Shown here in pieces: positions 21,061 to 34,200 of a stretch of 64,000 nt of DNA; within the stretch, counting starts at the first letter, position 1; each line of letters begins with the position of its first letter. The notes under the pieces are model-generated. The model searched no databases. It was not told where the DNA came from and saw only the letters and a list, made by a program, of their open reading frames with translations. Source of the DNA: Ascarosepion bandense (taxonomy: Eukaryota; Mollusca; Cephalopoda; Sepiida; Sepiidae); the NCBI GenBank assembly GCA_037127315.1, contig JBBBDQ010000330.1:3345501-3409500 (forward strand). The letters are read 5' to 3'. Position numbers and translations under genes: made by a program.

Positions 21061-22340
21061 TGGTGCAAATTAATTGGAACAGCTTTAGTTTCCTTTTTTT
21101 TTTTCAAAATACCGTCAGATTTAGACCCTCGAGTGACAAGGTGAAATAGATTTCTATTTTATCATCAGACTAGCAGTATAGCCCGGCGTTGCTCGGGTGT
21201 AATGAACGCTTTAAAACTAATCCATGGTCCTGGAGCTCAGACTCTTTGGACGTTGGCACAAAAGACTAAAAAGCAATAGTTGTTTCCAGTCAAAGCGAAA
21301 CCGTAGACTGAAAGAAAAATGAATGGATGTAAGTCAAATTTTGATTTCCTGGTATCGATATCAAATAAGTTTCTTTCGTCGTAACCTGAATTTTGAAGGC
21401 TAAATAAGTTCTCTGAGTAAATGGTATCATGGCTGAGACTAAGAACTATAATTATACTTACTTAGAGCCAAACCCGAAGCAAAAACTAAAATAAAAGGGC
21501 TGAAAAAAATATAGGCATACAGGCAAATAAACAGACACACACACACACAAACATCTTGCTTTTTATATATAAATATTATCGATTTTCTGCACTATTGTAA
21601 GAACTGCAACCTTGAAACTTCTGAATATCGTTTCTTATGTCTTTGTCTATGACTGTATCAAATTTGATTAAAATCGGACCACTCCTTCTATAACCCAATT
21701 TTTTCGATTATCGATTTTCGATATTTATCGGGGATACCTCGACACAAAACCTGGCTAAGAACAATCGCAGGCGCTTATAGTACAACTGTGTAAATTTTCA
21801 AGAAAATCGGTTCAGCCGTTTCGGAGTTTATAGGTAACGGACACACACAGACACAGACACACAGAGACAAAGTTCCATTTATAAATAAGTTTACATTAAG
21901 TCATTTGTAGTGGTGTGCAGTAACATGAATCTATTTTCGGGGTGTATGATGGAATTTGTTTAGCCTTGAAAATATTGCGTCATCCGTAACTGCATCAGAT
22001 TTTTATCACGCCCAGACACTATTGCTTTGACTGTCGATTAGCTGTCCTACGACCGTTGTTTTCGATGGAAGTTACACTGAATAAGCGTACAAAAATTGTA
22101 ATGTTGCACAAACACACTAGTAAGCTTTACAGAGAGATCGCGGATATTGTTGGCGTCAGCATTTCAATTGTCATCGTGTCATCAAGGCGAAGAAACAAAC
22201 TGGATCCACCAGTCCAAAACCTAAAGGAAAATACGATCAGAAAAGAAAAACAACGCCAAAAGACGATATATGTATAATCAGAGAAAGTGTGAAATATCCT
22301 GGGAAGACATTATTCATTCTGTTTCAATTAATTTGCACAA
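21061..22340 (+). mobile_element. Tc1-derived short element interrupted by another repeat
   Basis: The termini TGCAAATTAATTGGAAC (21064) and GTTTCAATTAATTTGCA (22321) are inverted repeats. After 21895 the plus strand encodes only a Tc1 N-terminal DNA-binding start, EVTLNKRTKIVMLHKHTSK then LYREIADIVGVS, followed by frameshifts. An uninterrupted sister lies at 62799-63300. The 725-bp segment at 21169-21893 is a later insertion. Confidence 0.75.
21169..21893 (+). repeat. Dispersed repeat with RTE-like 3' end (family R), copy 1
   Basis: It starts ACTAGCAGTATAGCCCGGCG and ends with CAGCCGTTTCGGAGTTTATA, a CA/GA-rich tail and TTTATAAATAAGTTT. Other copies lie at 25234-25804 and 42153-42644. The start and tail resemble non-autonomous RTE-type retroelements. 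I see no protein in it. Confidence 0.65.
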
Positions 22341-22502
22341 ATGTATATGTTCATTATTTGCAACAAATAAAGTTCATGTGCTGCTTACCACAACTTAAAC
22401 TTAGATCACATTTTTGGATATTTTTTGTCATTAACGTGTGTGCTATGTGACAATCTTTTCGCAACAACAATAATAATACTAGCAATAATAATAATCGCTT
22501 AC

Positions 22503-22669
22503 TTGTTAACAACTGGAATGGCTCTTGGATCAAATATATACTGGACTTCAAAATCACCCAAAGAATTGGTCCCTTTAGAACTCAGTATTTTTGTGACTGT
22601 CATCACATCCAAAGTAATTTGCCTGTCGGGTAACACCTTTAAAATGTCTTCTTCTGTCACCATAATATC
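22503..22669 (-). CDS. LOX-B exon 10
   Basis: The acceptor is tgatttgcag. The frame reads DIMVTEEDILKVLPDRQITL, then DVMTVTKILSSKG and SLGDFEVQYIFDPRA. It aligns residue for residue with the LOX-A penultimate exon (LPDKSTTLQIMTVTNIL, LGDFETQYIY). The donor is AA|gtaagc, phase 2. Confidence 0.92.
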
Positions 22670-23631
22670 CTGCAAATCAAAAAGAATTTTAAAAAAAGAG
22701 AAAATAGTCCGTAAATTTAAAACTAATATTTTTATCTACAAATATTTTCATGGTATTTGCTCTGACGAGCTTTTTTCCTTGGTGCCCCGACCCCGTGAAT
22801 TTAATCGTGGTACTAAATTGCATTTAGGTCTCGCCCTTTTACCGTTGAAATAATCAAATGTAACGGTCACTTCTACTTCAACAGTTTATTTTCTCGCACT
22901 TCCCTCCTGTAGACTTCCTTCCGTTTACTTAATTCCCTCCATAAACTTATTTGCAACGTCAATTGCTGTCTATTATCTTTTTGAATCCCGTTCATCTTTT
23001 ATCCTTTCCTCAATACCCACTGTACACAGTCTTTTCTCTCACTGTAACCCCTAGCGCTCTAGTGACAATCTCGTCTCGCTTCGTATGAAACGATTTTTTT
23101 AAAAAGCCAAAAACTTATTAAAATAGCTATCTGTTAATGAAAGATTTTATAACCGCCATCTAAACCTCATCAAGCGCTAGTGTCTCAACACTTGCTCCAA
23201 GAATACTTAGCTGGCTTTCAGGTACTCTATCTCCATCCCAATCCACCTGAAAACTTAAAACCCATGAAGCAAATCTAGGATATTTTGAAGACCTCACTAA
23301 GTTTCTTTCAGTCAGACACAACACATACAACTAAGATAAGAAATGTAACTTGATGGTGCCTAGATATACCTAAGTAAAGAATCCAGCAACCCGTAGACAT
23401 GATGCCATGTCGCGTAACTGCCGTTATTCAGGTCAAGAGATGGACTACATATTATTTAACTGCTCATAATTTTTTTTTTGTACTTCGGTTTATCTGTTTC
23501 AGTTCTATTTATCACTTACTTACAAGTATTTTTCCATTTCTTTAATTCTTTCATCTCCTTCAGCCTCTACCAATGAATCTATTTATGACAGTCTATTCAT
23601 ATCTATCACTGTCTGTCTGTCTGTCTCCTCA

Positions 23632-23668
<37 letters not shown>

Positions 23669-25203
23669 CTGGGTGTGATGGATAAATTGTCATCTAAATT
23701 AAGCAAAATGAAAATAACACTAATATCTCATTTTAACATATATTTAGCAAAATTACACAAAAATATCTTGAAATAAGAAAGAAGAAATGTATTCAATAAA
23801 ATCTCCATTAGCTTCAAACACTATTCCAAAATCTCCTGCAACTCTTCTGGACAGTCTCCTTGTTTAAGTCGGTGAATGCTGTCGTAACCCTTAACTTCAG
23901 TGCATCTTTAGTGTTAGATTAAGGTTTGTTGGTCTCTTACTCAACAGCGCTCCACACATAATAATCAAATGGGTGGCAATCTGGGAAGTGAGGTGGCCAG
24001 ATGTAAGGGGTGACAGAAATTGTCTGCAAGCCATGTCTGACATGGTGCAAAGTCCTTTTGGCCAGATATACCAGTAACCCCTCCCTTTTGACCCAGGGAA
24101 ACACTACCTCCTCAAGACAGTTGATGTTGGCATCCGTGCTGACTTTGAGGTTCTCACCAACAAAATCAGAAGTTCTTTTTTAGGACGATCAAACAGTTTT
24201 TCGAGATGCCGCACCTCCGTAATCAGCATTAGACTCCTCCGACTCTTTCCGAATTCTCTGTACCGTCCTCAGATTGACACCCAACACTCTGAAATGCTCA
24301 TATTATAGCTTCCGGCGTTAATGCCAAAAAGTACAACATATCGTTATCAAATTTCTGACGAAGGGAAATGCATCTTGGTGGGCTTTTTACCACAGACGGT
24401 GCCCAACTGATCCGACTATAAAAAAAATGCACATGCACGAAATTAAAAACATAAAATGACGAGAATTTACCTATTGTACCGTGTGTACACACACACACAC
24501 TAAGCACTCTAAGAAACCCTCCATCTTCCTACAATATGTAAATGATATTCTTATATTAGTTTAAAACATAGAAGAAATAATACAACTCAAAAACAATTGT
24601 TCAAAAACTCTGTCCTCGAGTTAATATACGAACTTAACAAAGATAAAATCCCCTTCCTTTACATTTTAATAGACACAAACAACACAATTACTACCTCTCC
24701 ATATTTAAAAAAAACAGCAAAAACTCTTGCACTCTCAACTATAAGAGTGAATGTCCTATTTACTATAAAATAGCACTTATACACAATTTAATATAACCGA
24801 GCATAATTTAATTCCTCCACAAAAACATTTTTGCTCTAAACTAAAAATATTAAGCAGACTGTCATTAATAATGACTTCCCAGACCACATTGTAGATGATC
24901 AAATAAGACGATACATGAAAAACCTCAATATACATCAAACAGAATATGCTACTTTCAGAAAATACTCTAAATATATCAAACTCTTTTATTACAACCAGAT
25001 GCACGATAACTACAAACAGGATGAAAAAAATCATAAGAAACTCATTCGTACTAATATTTCTCTCATGGATCCTAATAAATAATTAAAATTATATTATAAA
25101 AACTAACTTAATAATCCGTAATAACTCCTCCCATCAACTGATGCATTACGTAAAACCAACATTATATAGCAATACAGATGTCCCTTGGCAGAATACATCT
25201 CCG

Positions 25204-25234
<31 letters not shown>

Positions 25235-28200
25235 CTAGCAGTACAGCCCGGCGTTGTTCGGGTGTAAAGAACGCTTTAAAACTAATCCATGGTCCTGGAG
25301 CTCAGACTCTTTGGATGTTGGCACGAAAGACTAAAAAGCAATAGTTGTTTCCAGTCAAAGTGAAACCGTAGACTGAAAGAAAAATAAATGGATGTAAGTC
25401 AAATTTTGATTTCCTGGTATCGATATCAAATAAGTTTTATTCGTCGTAACCTGAATTTTGAAGGCTAAATAAGCTATATATATATTATCGATTTTCTGCA
25501 CTATTGTAAGAACTGCAACCTTGAAACTTTTGAATATCGTTTATTATGTCTTTGCCTTTGAGTGTATCAAATTTGATTAAAATTGGACCACGCCTTCTAT
25601 AACCCAATTTTTTCGATTATCGATTTTCGATATTTATCGGGGATACCTCGACACAAACCTAGCTAAGAACACTAGCAGACGCTTATAGTACAACTGTGTA
25701 AATTTTCATGAAAATCGGTTCAGCCGTTTCGGAATCTGTAGGTAACGGATACACACACACACAGACACACAAACACAGACAAAGTTCCATTTATAAATAA
25801 GTTTATATATATATATTGGGTTTACAATAATTACATTAACAATACGTCTTACATTACACATGTCTGACCTTTCGTCCATTTCGAGACATTTACAATAACA
25901 TTCCTGTCTATATCCACAATATGAAAAAATAAAGATCGACAACACAACTATCCTACACCAAAAAAAAACAACAAATGCAAACTACAGACCATTAAGGTAA
26001 TATTCTTAACAAAGTTAAGCCGACAATTAATAAAATCAGTTACGAATACAGTAGTAAAGTTCGAAAATATTTATAAAAAATATTTATTAAAAAAAACAGT
26101 TTTTTCATGTTTTAATACGTGCATGACCATGACATTAAACATAAAAAAAATTCCAATGTGAATAATTTTCACGTTCTAATGAACGCTAAGCATAACTGTC
26201 AACCGTTACTATCATTGCATGATAGATCTTGTATCAAGAAATATCCTTGTTATTCTGAAATAATTTTAATGCAATATTTACCCACGGAGAATTAGTCTTA
26301 GAATCTGAAATATATTTCAGCCTTAAATAACCTACAACGTGTTGATAAGTCATATAATCAAATCAGTTAGTCAATTATGTGCATATCTTTAAAGTAGTTG
26401 CCTCCGCTAATTCGCGGTACCTAAGAGTTAAAATTAATTTTTAAAAATAAAAAAGTTTCTTAAAGTTTTCATTTAGCTTTAATTAAAAGCTAAAGGACTA
26501 AATATATTATTTTCAGTAAGCAAAATATTCTGGTGTATTTCAAACAGAAATTATGTTGATTGGAATAGATTTTCAGTTTTTTTTCTAAAATAGATGATTA
26601 GCACCCTTTTTTTAGTCGTCTTTCATTGCAATGTAATTCTCTTTATTAAAATATTTTCTAAAAATAATATATGATTTTTTGAAACTTTATTTGGGGAATA
26701 TTAGTTGATTTAAAGTATAGTTAATCTGATTTAAAACAAATATTATTTACTTTAAATTCAAAATTACTCAGAAAGGCATTTTTAAGCAAACAGTTTTTCT
26801 CCGACAATAGCCATGTTTACGTGATTGACGAGTGACGAAAGTCTTTGGTCTTTGCTCTTCATAATAACATAAATATTTTTACGATAAAACTTTGTTCTTA
26901 TTAAGTTTGGGGCATTTTCTCATCATGCTGTGCTATTTTTTTCCAGAGAATTAGTGGAGGAAATTGCTTTAAAGCATTCTAGCTCTTAGAAACTGAAATT
27001 TAAACAGATGCAGGATGTGAGTGTGAGTGTTTAAAAAAAAGCAACGAATAAATCACGTGTTCTTTTGCAAATTTATCGTACTCTAGTCGGTCAAATACTG
27101 TCTAACAGTGTCTTGAATACGTGCCTTTGAAGTCGGAACAGATCCTTTCATGTAGGCTGGATAGTGCGCAGGGAAACCATACTCTTCATACTGAGGGAAG
27201 TTAGACGCAGCATGCCCAACACTGCACGTATACACGATAGATGTTAAAACCATTGACAGCTCATCCAAGTTACTGAAACAACCTTTACCGTCTTTTAAGG
27301 GTGCTCCCTGTCAAAATACGGAAAAAGAAAACAGTTTAATGTGCATTAATGAAACAGTGGCCCATAAAGAACAAAAAATGTAATAACACTCAGTTTTGCG
27401 TCTCATTTTACTGATATACTTATTTTAATATTTTACCAGCATATATGGACGCTGCTATAGAATGATGCATAATAAAATCCCGTTTACTTTTAATAGTCAC
27501 TTTCATTCTCACTGAGTACTCCAGTATATTGATCTTGCATCAGTCCAACTTATACTCCGGACTCCTATTGTAGATAATATATAAGTGATACAAAATACAT
27601 CGCTAATGAATTTAGCATTCATTGGATGCAACTGGCTATAGTAAATTTAGGGGAACTTTTATTGAAGTGAAAATAACCAGAAGCCATGATTTGTTAATAT
27701 GTGCATCAATACTGTATCCTTGTGTCAGACTATACTGTGGCACATACAAAATAAAATTGCACAAATTAATTTTGTCCATCGTATTTTTTCAAAGTCTTTG
27801 GATTTCATCTTTTTCTCTACAATGATTCAAAAAGTAATTAGTCTGGGAACAGGGCCTCGCCATTCACTCTTAGAGACGAGGATAAATACATCTCTAATGC
27901 CTGCAGACTGCACCGATGTTATCGAATCCTATTGGTTATAGGGTCGTATCCTGTCGGCACCCCCACATTTAAAAAAATAGCTTAACCAGCGTTGTTCTAA
28001 GACTGATTCAGGATATAAAGAGGCCTCAAAAGCAGCAAAAACAAGATTTCTGGCCCTTCCGTTGGATGAATATCATCTTTCAATTGTAATTCCTGAGGAA
28101 CAGCTGCCTTCTCTCATTGCACTAGAGTGAAGGATCTGTGGTTGCTAACGAGGACTGAGGAACACATGTCTGCGGAGGCTTGGGGAATTTTTTAAACCAG

Positions 28201-31200
28201 ACTCGAGTGTACGCCCTCAAGATCCCCAAGCTAAGCCCTACTTTGTCTCGCATTCCGTCTCAGTGGCAAGGCATGCTAGCATTCCGTAACCCAAATGACT
28301 AGAACCAAAGCGTAATATCTGTTCCAGCAGCAGCCCACAGCTACAGCCATCAACAGCAGTTCAAGCTAGCCAGCTGTCATCATCTCTAGCTTGGACATAA
28401 GCCGTCGCTTCAGTAGGCATCCAGCTCCTGTCTTCCCAGCCAGCTCCAACTTCAATCATCCTCTCCAGCAGCAGCAGTAATAAACCGTCCATTTCAGAAT
28501 AACGCTCTCCAGCAACTACAAAAACTGTCCTCCAGACAACGCTATTCTCACATTCTACATGAGTTTGTAGAGTTTTTTTTCTGCCTAGTTCACTGTACAA
28601 TTATGTTTGTTTATGTATTAGTCTTTAACAAACATAATCTTTACAATCCTTTTTTACTCAAGTCTTCGATTTGTTGGTTTATTGTTGTTTTCTGTCATTC
28701 AATATCTGCTTGCGGGCCAATAAATCACCCATAACAACAGTATTCAAGCCTATTTTTCATTTATATGCGACATGAACAATTTTAAGAAAACTTGACAAAA
28801 CATAGGAGATTTGCCAACTGTTTTTATATTATGTGTGGACTAAAAGAAAACAAAAAAGAAAAAACTGACGGTTGTCATGTAAAATTCTAAGACAAGTCAT
28901 TGTAAACCTTTGCATAAAAAATTGTATATTGTGTTACACAAAGAAACTGCGTCTACAAGTAGATAAGTGCAGTCTTATCTGTTGATGAAAAATATATATA
29001 TATTGTTTTGTTTTTAAATCCAAGACTGCCCAACCATCTGATGTGCTGATAAGTTTGTCATTGTTAATTCTTGCTGTGTCTTATTGATAGACATTAGCAA
29101 TTTGCATTTAAAAAAACAACTGACGAATCGGTGCCCAACATACATCGTTATTCCTTAAGGAGCTTTTCCATTGAGAGTCATAAGCCAAAATCTACATTTT
29201 TTGATTAGTGCTCTCAGTGCAATTAAGTTATTACGGTTGCATTTTTAGACGTTCACGTGAATAAATTTTCTTGTTAAATTGTCTTGGGTGTAACCTGTAT
29301 TATGTTAAGTCGTAAATAATTTACATTCTCGCTTATCAATTTTTAAATCTTAAAAAAATAAAGTACAAATATGTTTTATTCAATTATATATTCACTATTA
29401 TTTACAGTGATTTTTTTCTACATACCAAGCAGCTCTTTCATAGCGTTTCAGTAAATTTCTGAAGGTTTCCATGTGGGATAAATCTGCGATTAACTTTTCA
29501 ATCTAGTTTTACTTGGTTGGTGCAAGGTCAAGAAAGAAGGTAATATTTGGTTAGAGTAAGGTCAGAAAAACAAAGTAGTATTTGGTTGGTGCAAGGTCAG
29601 GAAAGCAAGGTAATATTTGGTTGGTGAAAGGTCAGGAAAGCAAGGTAATATTTGGTTGGTGAAAGGTCAGGAAAACAAGGTAATATTTAGATGGTGTAAG
29701 GTCAGGAAAAAGGTAATATTTGGTTGGTGCAATTTCAGGAAAAAAGATGATAGCAAGGTGCAAGGTGATTATTCGGATAGAACAGATTAGTCGTATTCTA
29801 AAAGTTTTCCTTGTCTTATACTTGCTGGAGGAGAACAGCATTTTTCTTTAATTCACTGTGTACGCTGCTACTGACAGCAAAAATCAAGATAATGTTCATG
29901 TACTCCAAATTTATTCTTAACTGTCACATAGCAGCTTCTTTTCAAGCACTTCCTGTCTGTGAAATTCTCTTCCGTATATTTACTTCCCTGACAGCGACAA
30001 TCACCAAGAATTTAAATGCAATGTCAATTACCATCTCTTATCTCCTTGACTAGCATCCTTTCCCCGACAACCCATATATCTTGCTCTTCTCCCTTTCCAC
30101 TATACTCTCACGCAGCTCTCTTCACACTAGCGTTCCCATCCTTCTCTTACCCATTCTCTGACACTGCCTGTGACCTGTTCCTCTTTCTCTTTACTCTCCT
30201 CTTATGTAACTCCTTGCGCATCGGTGGCAGTACTGCCTTGCTTGGTGTAAAATGATTATAAAAAGTGTCAGTAGTTAGAATAATACATTCGCCATTTTTT
30301 AGTGTTGTAGCTATAACCATAGATTTAACTTTCGACATAAAAAACCAAACAATGAATGTAACAACTTTATTGTTGTCTGGTTTATTGTCTGTTTAGACTG
30401 TTAATGACAATGAATCTAAGAAAACTATGAAATTTTCACAGATTCACTACCCGCTACTTACATCACTGAGAAACAAACACAAACAATACATCAATAGTTA
30501 AATTACTAAACATGATTAATCTCAACTGCAAAGAAAAGAAATCTTTCTTTTTGTTGGGTACGTAGTTATATCGGATAGCCGCGGATATGATGAAGCTGAT
30601 ATAACAGCAAAGGAATCCTTAAAAATGCCCATTTCGCATTTGAAAATTCACTATACAGATTCAAGGCAGCTATAAACTCGTACATTCTAAACAAGTGGCA
30701 CGATTTACAGAACTACCGCCTAAACAAGACTTTACAAAATGAAACCCGCGCTAGGGGAATAGGCATCATGATCTTAGACTTTCTAGAAAGAAAGAAGTCG
30801 TGTTATCAAGAATCAGAATAGGACACACTCATACCACTCGCTCATTTCTTCTAAAAATGAGCATCTTCCTGAATGCACCGCATATTATGATGCATATACT
30901 CTAAAACATATTCTATACGAAAACGATTTTATAGCACGAGAACCTTTTTAAGAAGATAAAAGTAGAAACTATCATTGATCTATATAAAAAAAATTATAAT
31001 CCTAAATAATTCCATATAACTGGAGATTGAAGGAACAAATGACCCAAAGATTGTTTTCAAGCAGTATAGTTAATAAAAATTTGAAAATTTAAACAAGTGG
31101 CAAGAGTTACAGAACTACCGTGCAAACAACAAATTTTACCAAATTACACCCATTCTAGAAGAATGACATCATGGTCTCAGGATAGCATCATAGTTTCTTG

Positions 31201-34200
31201 TAATGGATTAGAATACTTTACAACTATATCACACGCACATCTCTTCTAACAAATGAACATCTTCTTGAAATATATCCTAGCCTTGTCAATGATTTTATGG
31301 CACGATATGCGTTGTGTTGTAATGGATATCGGCACGTAGTGAGAAATCAACGCCGAGTTCGAATTCCAGTCAAATTCGTTTCATTCATTTACTCACAAAT
31401 ACCGTTGGGGAAGATATTAATCCATCTCCCTCCCCCTATAGGTTGAACAGCAGAACAGATTGGGTTCTATAGCCTTGGTTGGCAACCAGTATGCCTCAGA
31501 AAGTAATAGCAACCTACTGCGGGAAAATCTTCTGCTTAGCTTGTCATGTCTCGAAAGAGACATGATCGCCCAAGAGTGTATCACATACGGCAATTAACTG
31601 ATTGGCTGAGTCTAGAAGACCTTTCCAAGAAGGTAAAAGTAGAGACTATCCTTGTTTACACCACAAATGACAGCACTAAATAACTCCGTATAACAGGAGA
31701 TTGACACAACGACACAAAGAATTGTTTAAAAGCGCTACATTGAAAACAAATGCCGTTAAAACAGCACAAACAAACCATTCGTCATTACAGGGGGCTCAAG
31801 TTGAAACATATATATGTTTAGAAGAGTGAAATCGTCTTTTGTGAGGCAAGAGTTAGCAAAATCATCTCATTGCCCACCTACTGTGACATTGTGTTCGATT
31901 AATTACAGTTTTATCTGAATTTCTGAATTACTTTTTTTTCAACGTTGTTGTTATCACAGCGTTTCAGCCGTTGAGCCCTCGCCCGGCCTTCATCAGTTGC
32001 TTGACAAATCATGTAAATAGATCTAATAATCTAAAAATATGAAATCATATTGCTTTTAGTTCTTCCATAGGAACTTAAATGTTTTAAATCATTAGCATGC
32101 TTATGATATTGAGATTTCCATCTTTATTTATTGTTAAGCCATTAAAGTTTTCGAAAGTTCTGACATGAGGCCACGAAGCGCTGCCCTACAACAAGTTTCC
32201 TTACTTTCAGTTCACCGTATCGTTCTCAAGTTTACGGTATATATTCTGCTCAGCAGCCATTTGAGGGAAATACTAGATTTCGAAGTTTCTGGTTCAAGGA
32301 GTCTTGTGGATGTTAACAAAATGTGAGTTTTGTGTATATTTCTCTAGATAAAATGCGTGGTCAATATATAAACAAAGATGATGAAAGAAGTAGACAAAAG
32401 GATAGAGTTTCTGCTACAGACGTTTATTTCTTTTATGCTGACTGTATTGAAATAAAGTTAAATGTTTCTTGAGTATGTCCGCTTTCTTTTTTTGTACAGA
32501 AATAATTCATAAGGTGTAAGGATGATGAAAGAAGTAGATAAAAAGATAGAGTTTCTGCTACAGACGTTTATTTCTTTTATGCTGACTGTATTGAAATAAA
32601 GTTAAATGTTTCTTGAGTATGTCTGCTTTCTTTTTTTGTACAGAAATAATTCATAAGGTGTAAGGATGATGAAAGAAGTAGATAAAAAGATAGAGTTTCT
32701 GCTACAGACGTTTATTTCTTTCATGCTGACTGTATTGAAATAAAGTTAAATGTTTCTTGAGTATGTCCGCTTTCTTTTTTTGTACAGAAATAATTCATAA
32801 GGTGTAAGGATGATGAAAGAAGTAGACAAAAAAGATAGAGTTTCTGCTACAGACGTTTATTTCTTTTATGTTGACTGTATTGAAATAAAGTTAAATGTTT
32901 CTTGAGTATGTCCGCTTTCTTTTTTGTACAGAAATAATTCATAAGGTGTAAGGATGATGAAAGAAGTAGATAAAAAGATAGAGTTTCTGCTACAGACGTT
33001 TATTTCTTTTATGCTGACTGTATTGAAATAAAGTTAAATGTTTCTTGAGTATGTCCGCTTTCTTTTTTTGTACAGAAATAATTCTTAAGGTGTAAGGATG
33101 ATGAAAGAAGTAGATAAAAAGATAGAGTTTCTACTACAGACGTTTATTTCTTTTATGCTGACTGTATTGAAATAAAGTTAAATGTTTCTTGAGTATGTCC
33201 GCTTTCTTTTTTTGTACAGAAATAATTCATAAGGTGTAAGGATGATGAAAGAAGTAGATAAAAAGATAGAGTTTCTGCTACAGACGTTTGTTTCTTTTAT
33301 GCTGACTGTATTGAAATAAAGTTAAATGTTTCTTGAGTATGTCCGCTTTCTTTTTTGTACAGAAATAATTCATAAGGTGTAAGGATGATGAAAGAAGTAG
33401 ATAAAAAGATAGAGTTTCTGCTACAGACGTTTATTTCTTTTATGCTGACTGTATTGAAATAAAGTTAAATGTTTCTTGAGTATGTCTGCTTTCTTTTTTT
33501 GTACAGAAATAATTCATAAGGTGTAAGGATGATGAAAGAAGTAGATAAAAAGATAGAGTTTCTGCTACAGACGTTTATTTCTTTTATGCTGACTGTATTA
33601 AAATAACGTTAAATGTTTCTTGAGTATGTCTGCTTTCTTTTTTTGTACAGAAATAATTCATAAGGTGTAAGGATGATGAAAGAAGTAGATAAAAAGATAG
33701 AGTTTCTGCTACAGACGTTTATTTCTTTTATGCTGACTGTATTAAAATAACGTTAAATGTTTCTTGAGTATGTCTGCTTTCTTTTTTTGTACAGAAATAA
33801 TTCATAAGGTGTAAGGATGATGAAAGAAGTAGATAAAAAGATAGAGTTTCTGCTACAGACGTTTATTTCTTTTATGCTGACTGTATTGAAATAAAGTTAA
33901 ATGTTTCTTGAGTATGTCTGCTTTCTTTTTTTTGTACAGAAATAATTCATAGACTGTAAGGATAAAAATGGGTGAAGATAGTCGAGCTCAAGTCAGTCCG
34001 TCGCTGAGTTGGGATAGCCGAATCTCTACTTCCGGAGCACGGCTGCAGAAAACATGTCCGAACAATCTCGTTGGAAAGTGGAAAGAAAAAGATTCTATCC
34101 TTTCTAGAAGTGGGGTCGTACAATCGCACATTTTAGTAGAAACCTTTTCCTGTGTCTTTATAACTTGCATCTTGGAAAAATTAATTATTCTTTATTATTA

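Noticed and set aside
21140..21170. CTGATGA followed by GAAA on the minus strand
   Set aside because: Only a 2-bp stem II is possible and no stem I or III forms. Chance match inside a Tc1-derived element.
27083..27124. LOX-B ending at a TAG just after exon 9, as if truncated by a nonsense mutation
   Set aside because: Exon 10 at 22669-22503 joins exon 9 in phase if AAG|gcacgt is a GC donor, and aligns with LOX-A. The 13 residues to the TAG are intron.
32377..33959. CRISPR array or ribozyme satellite
   Set aside because: The 144-bp units are contiguous without unique spacers and the host is eukaryotic. No hammerhead core occurs in the unit.
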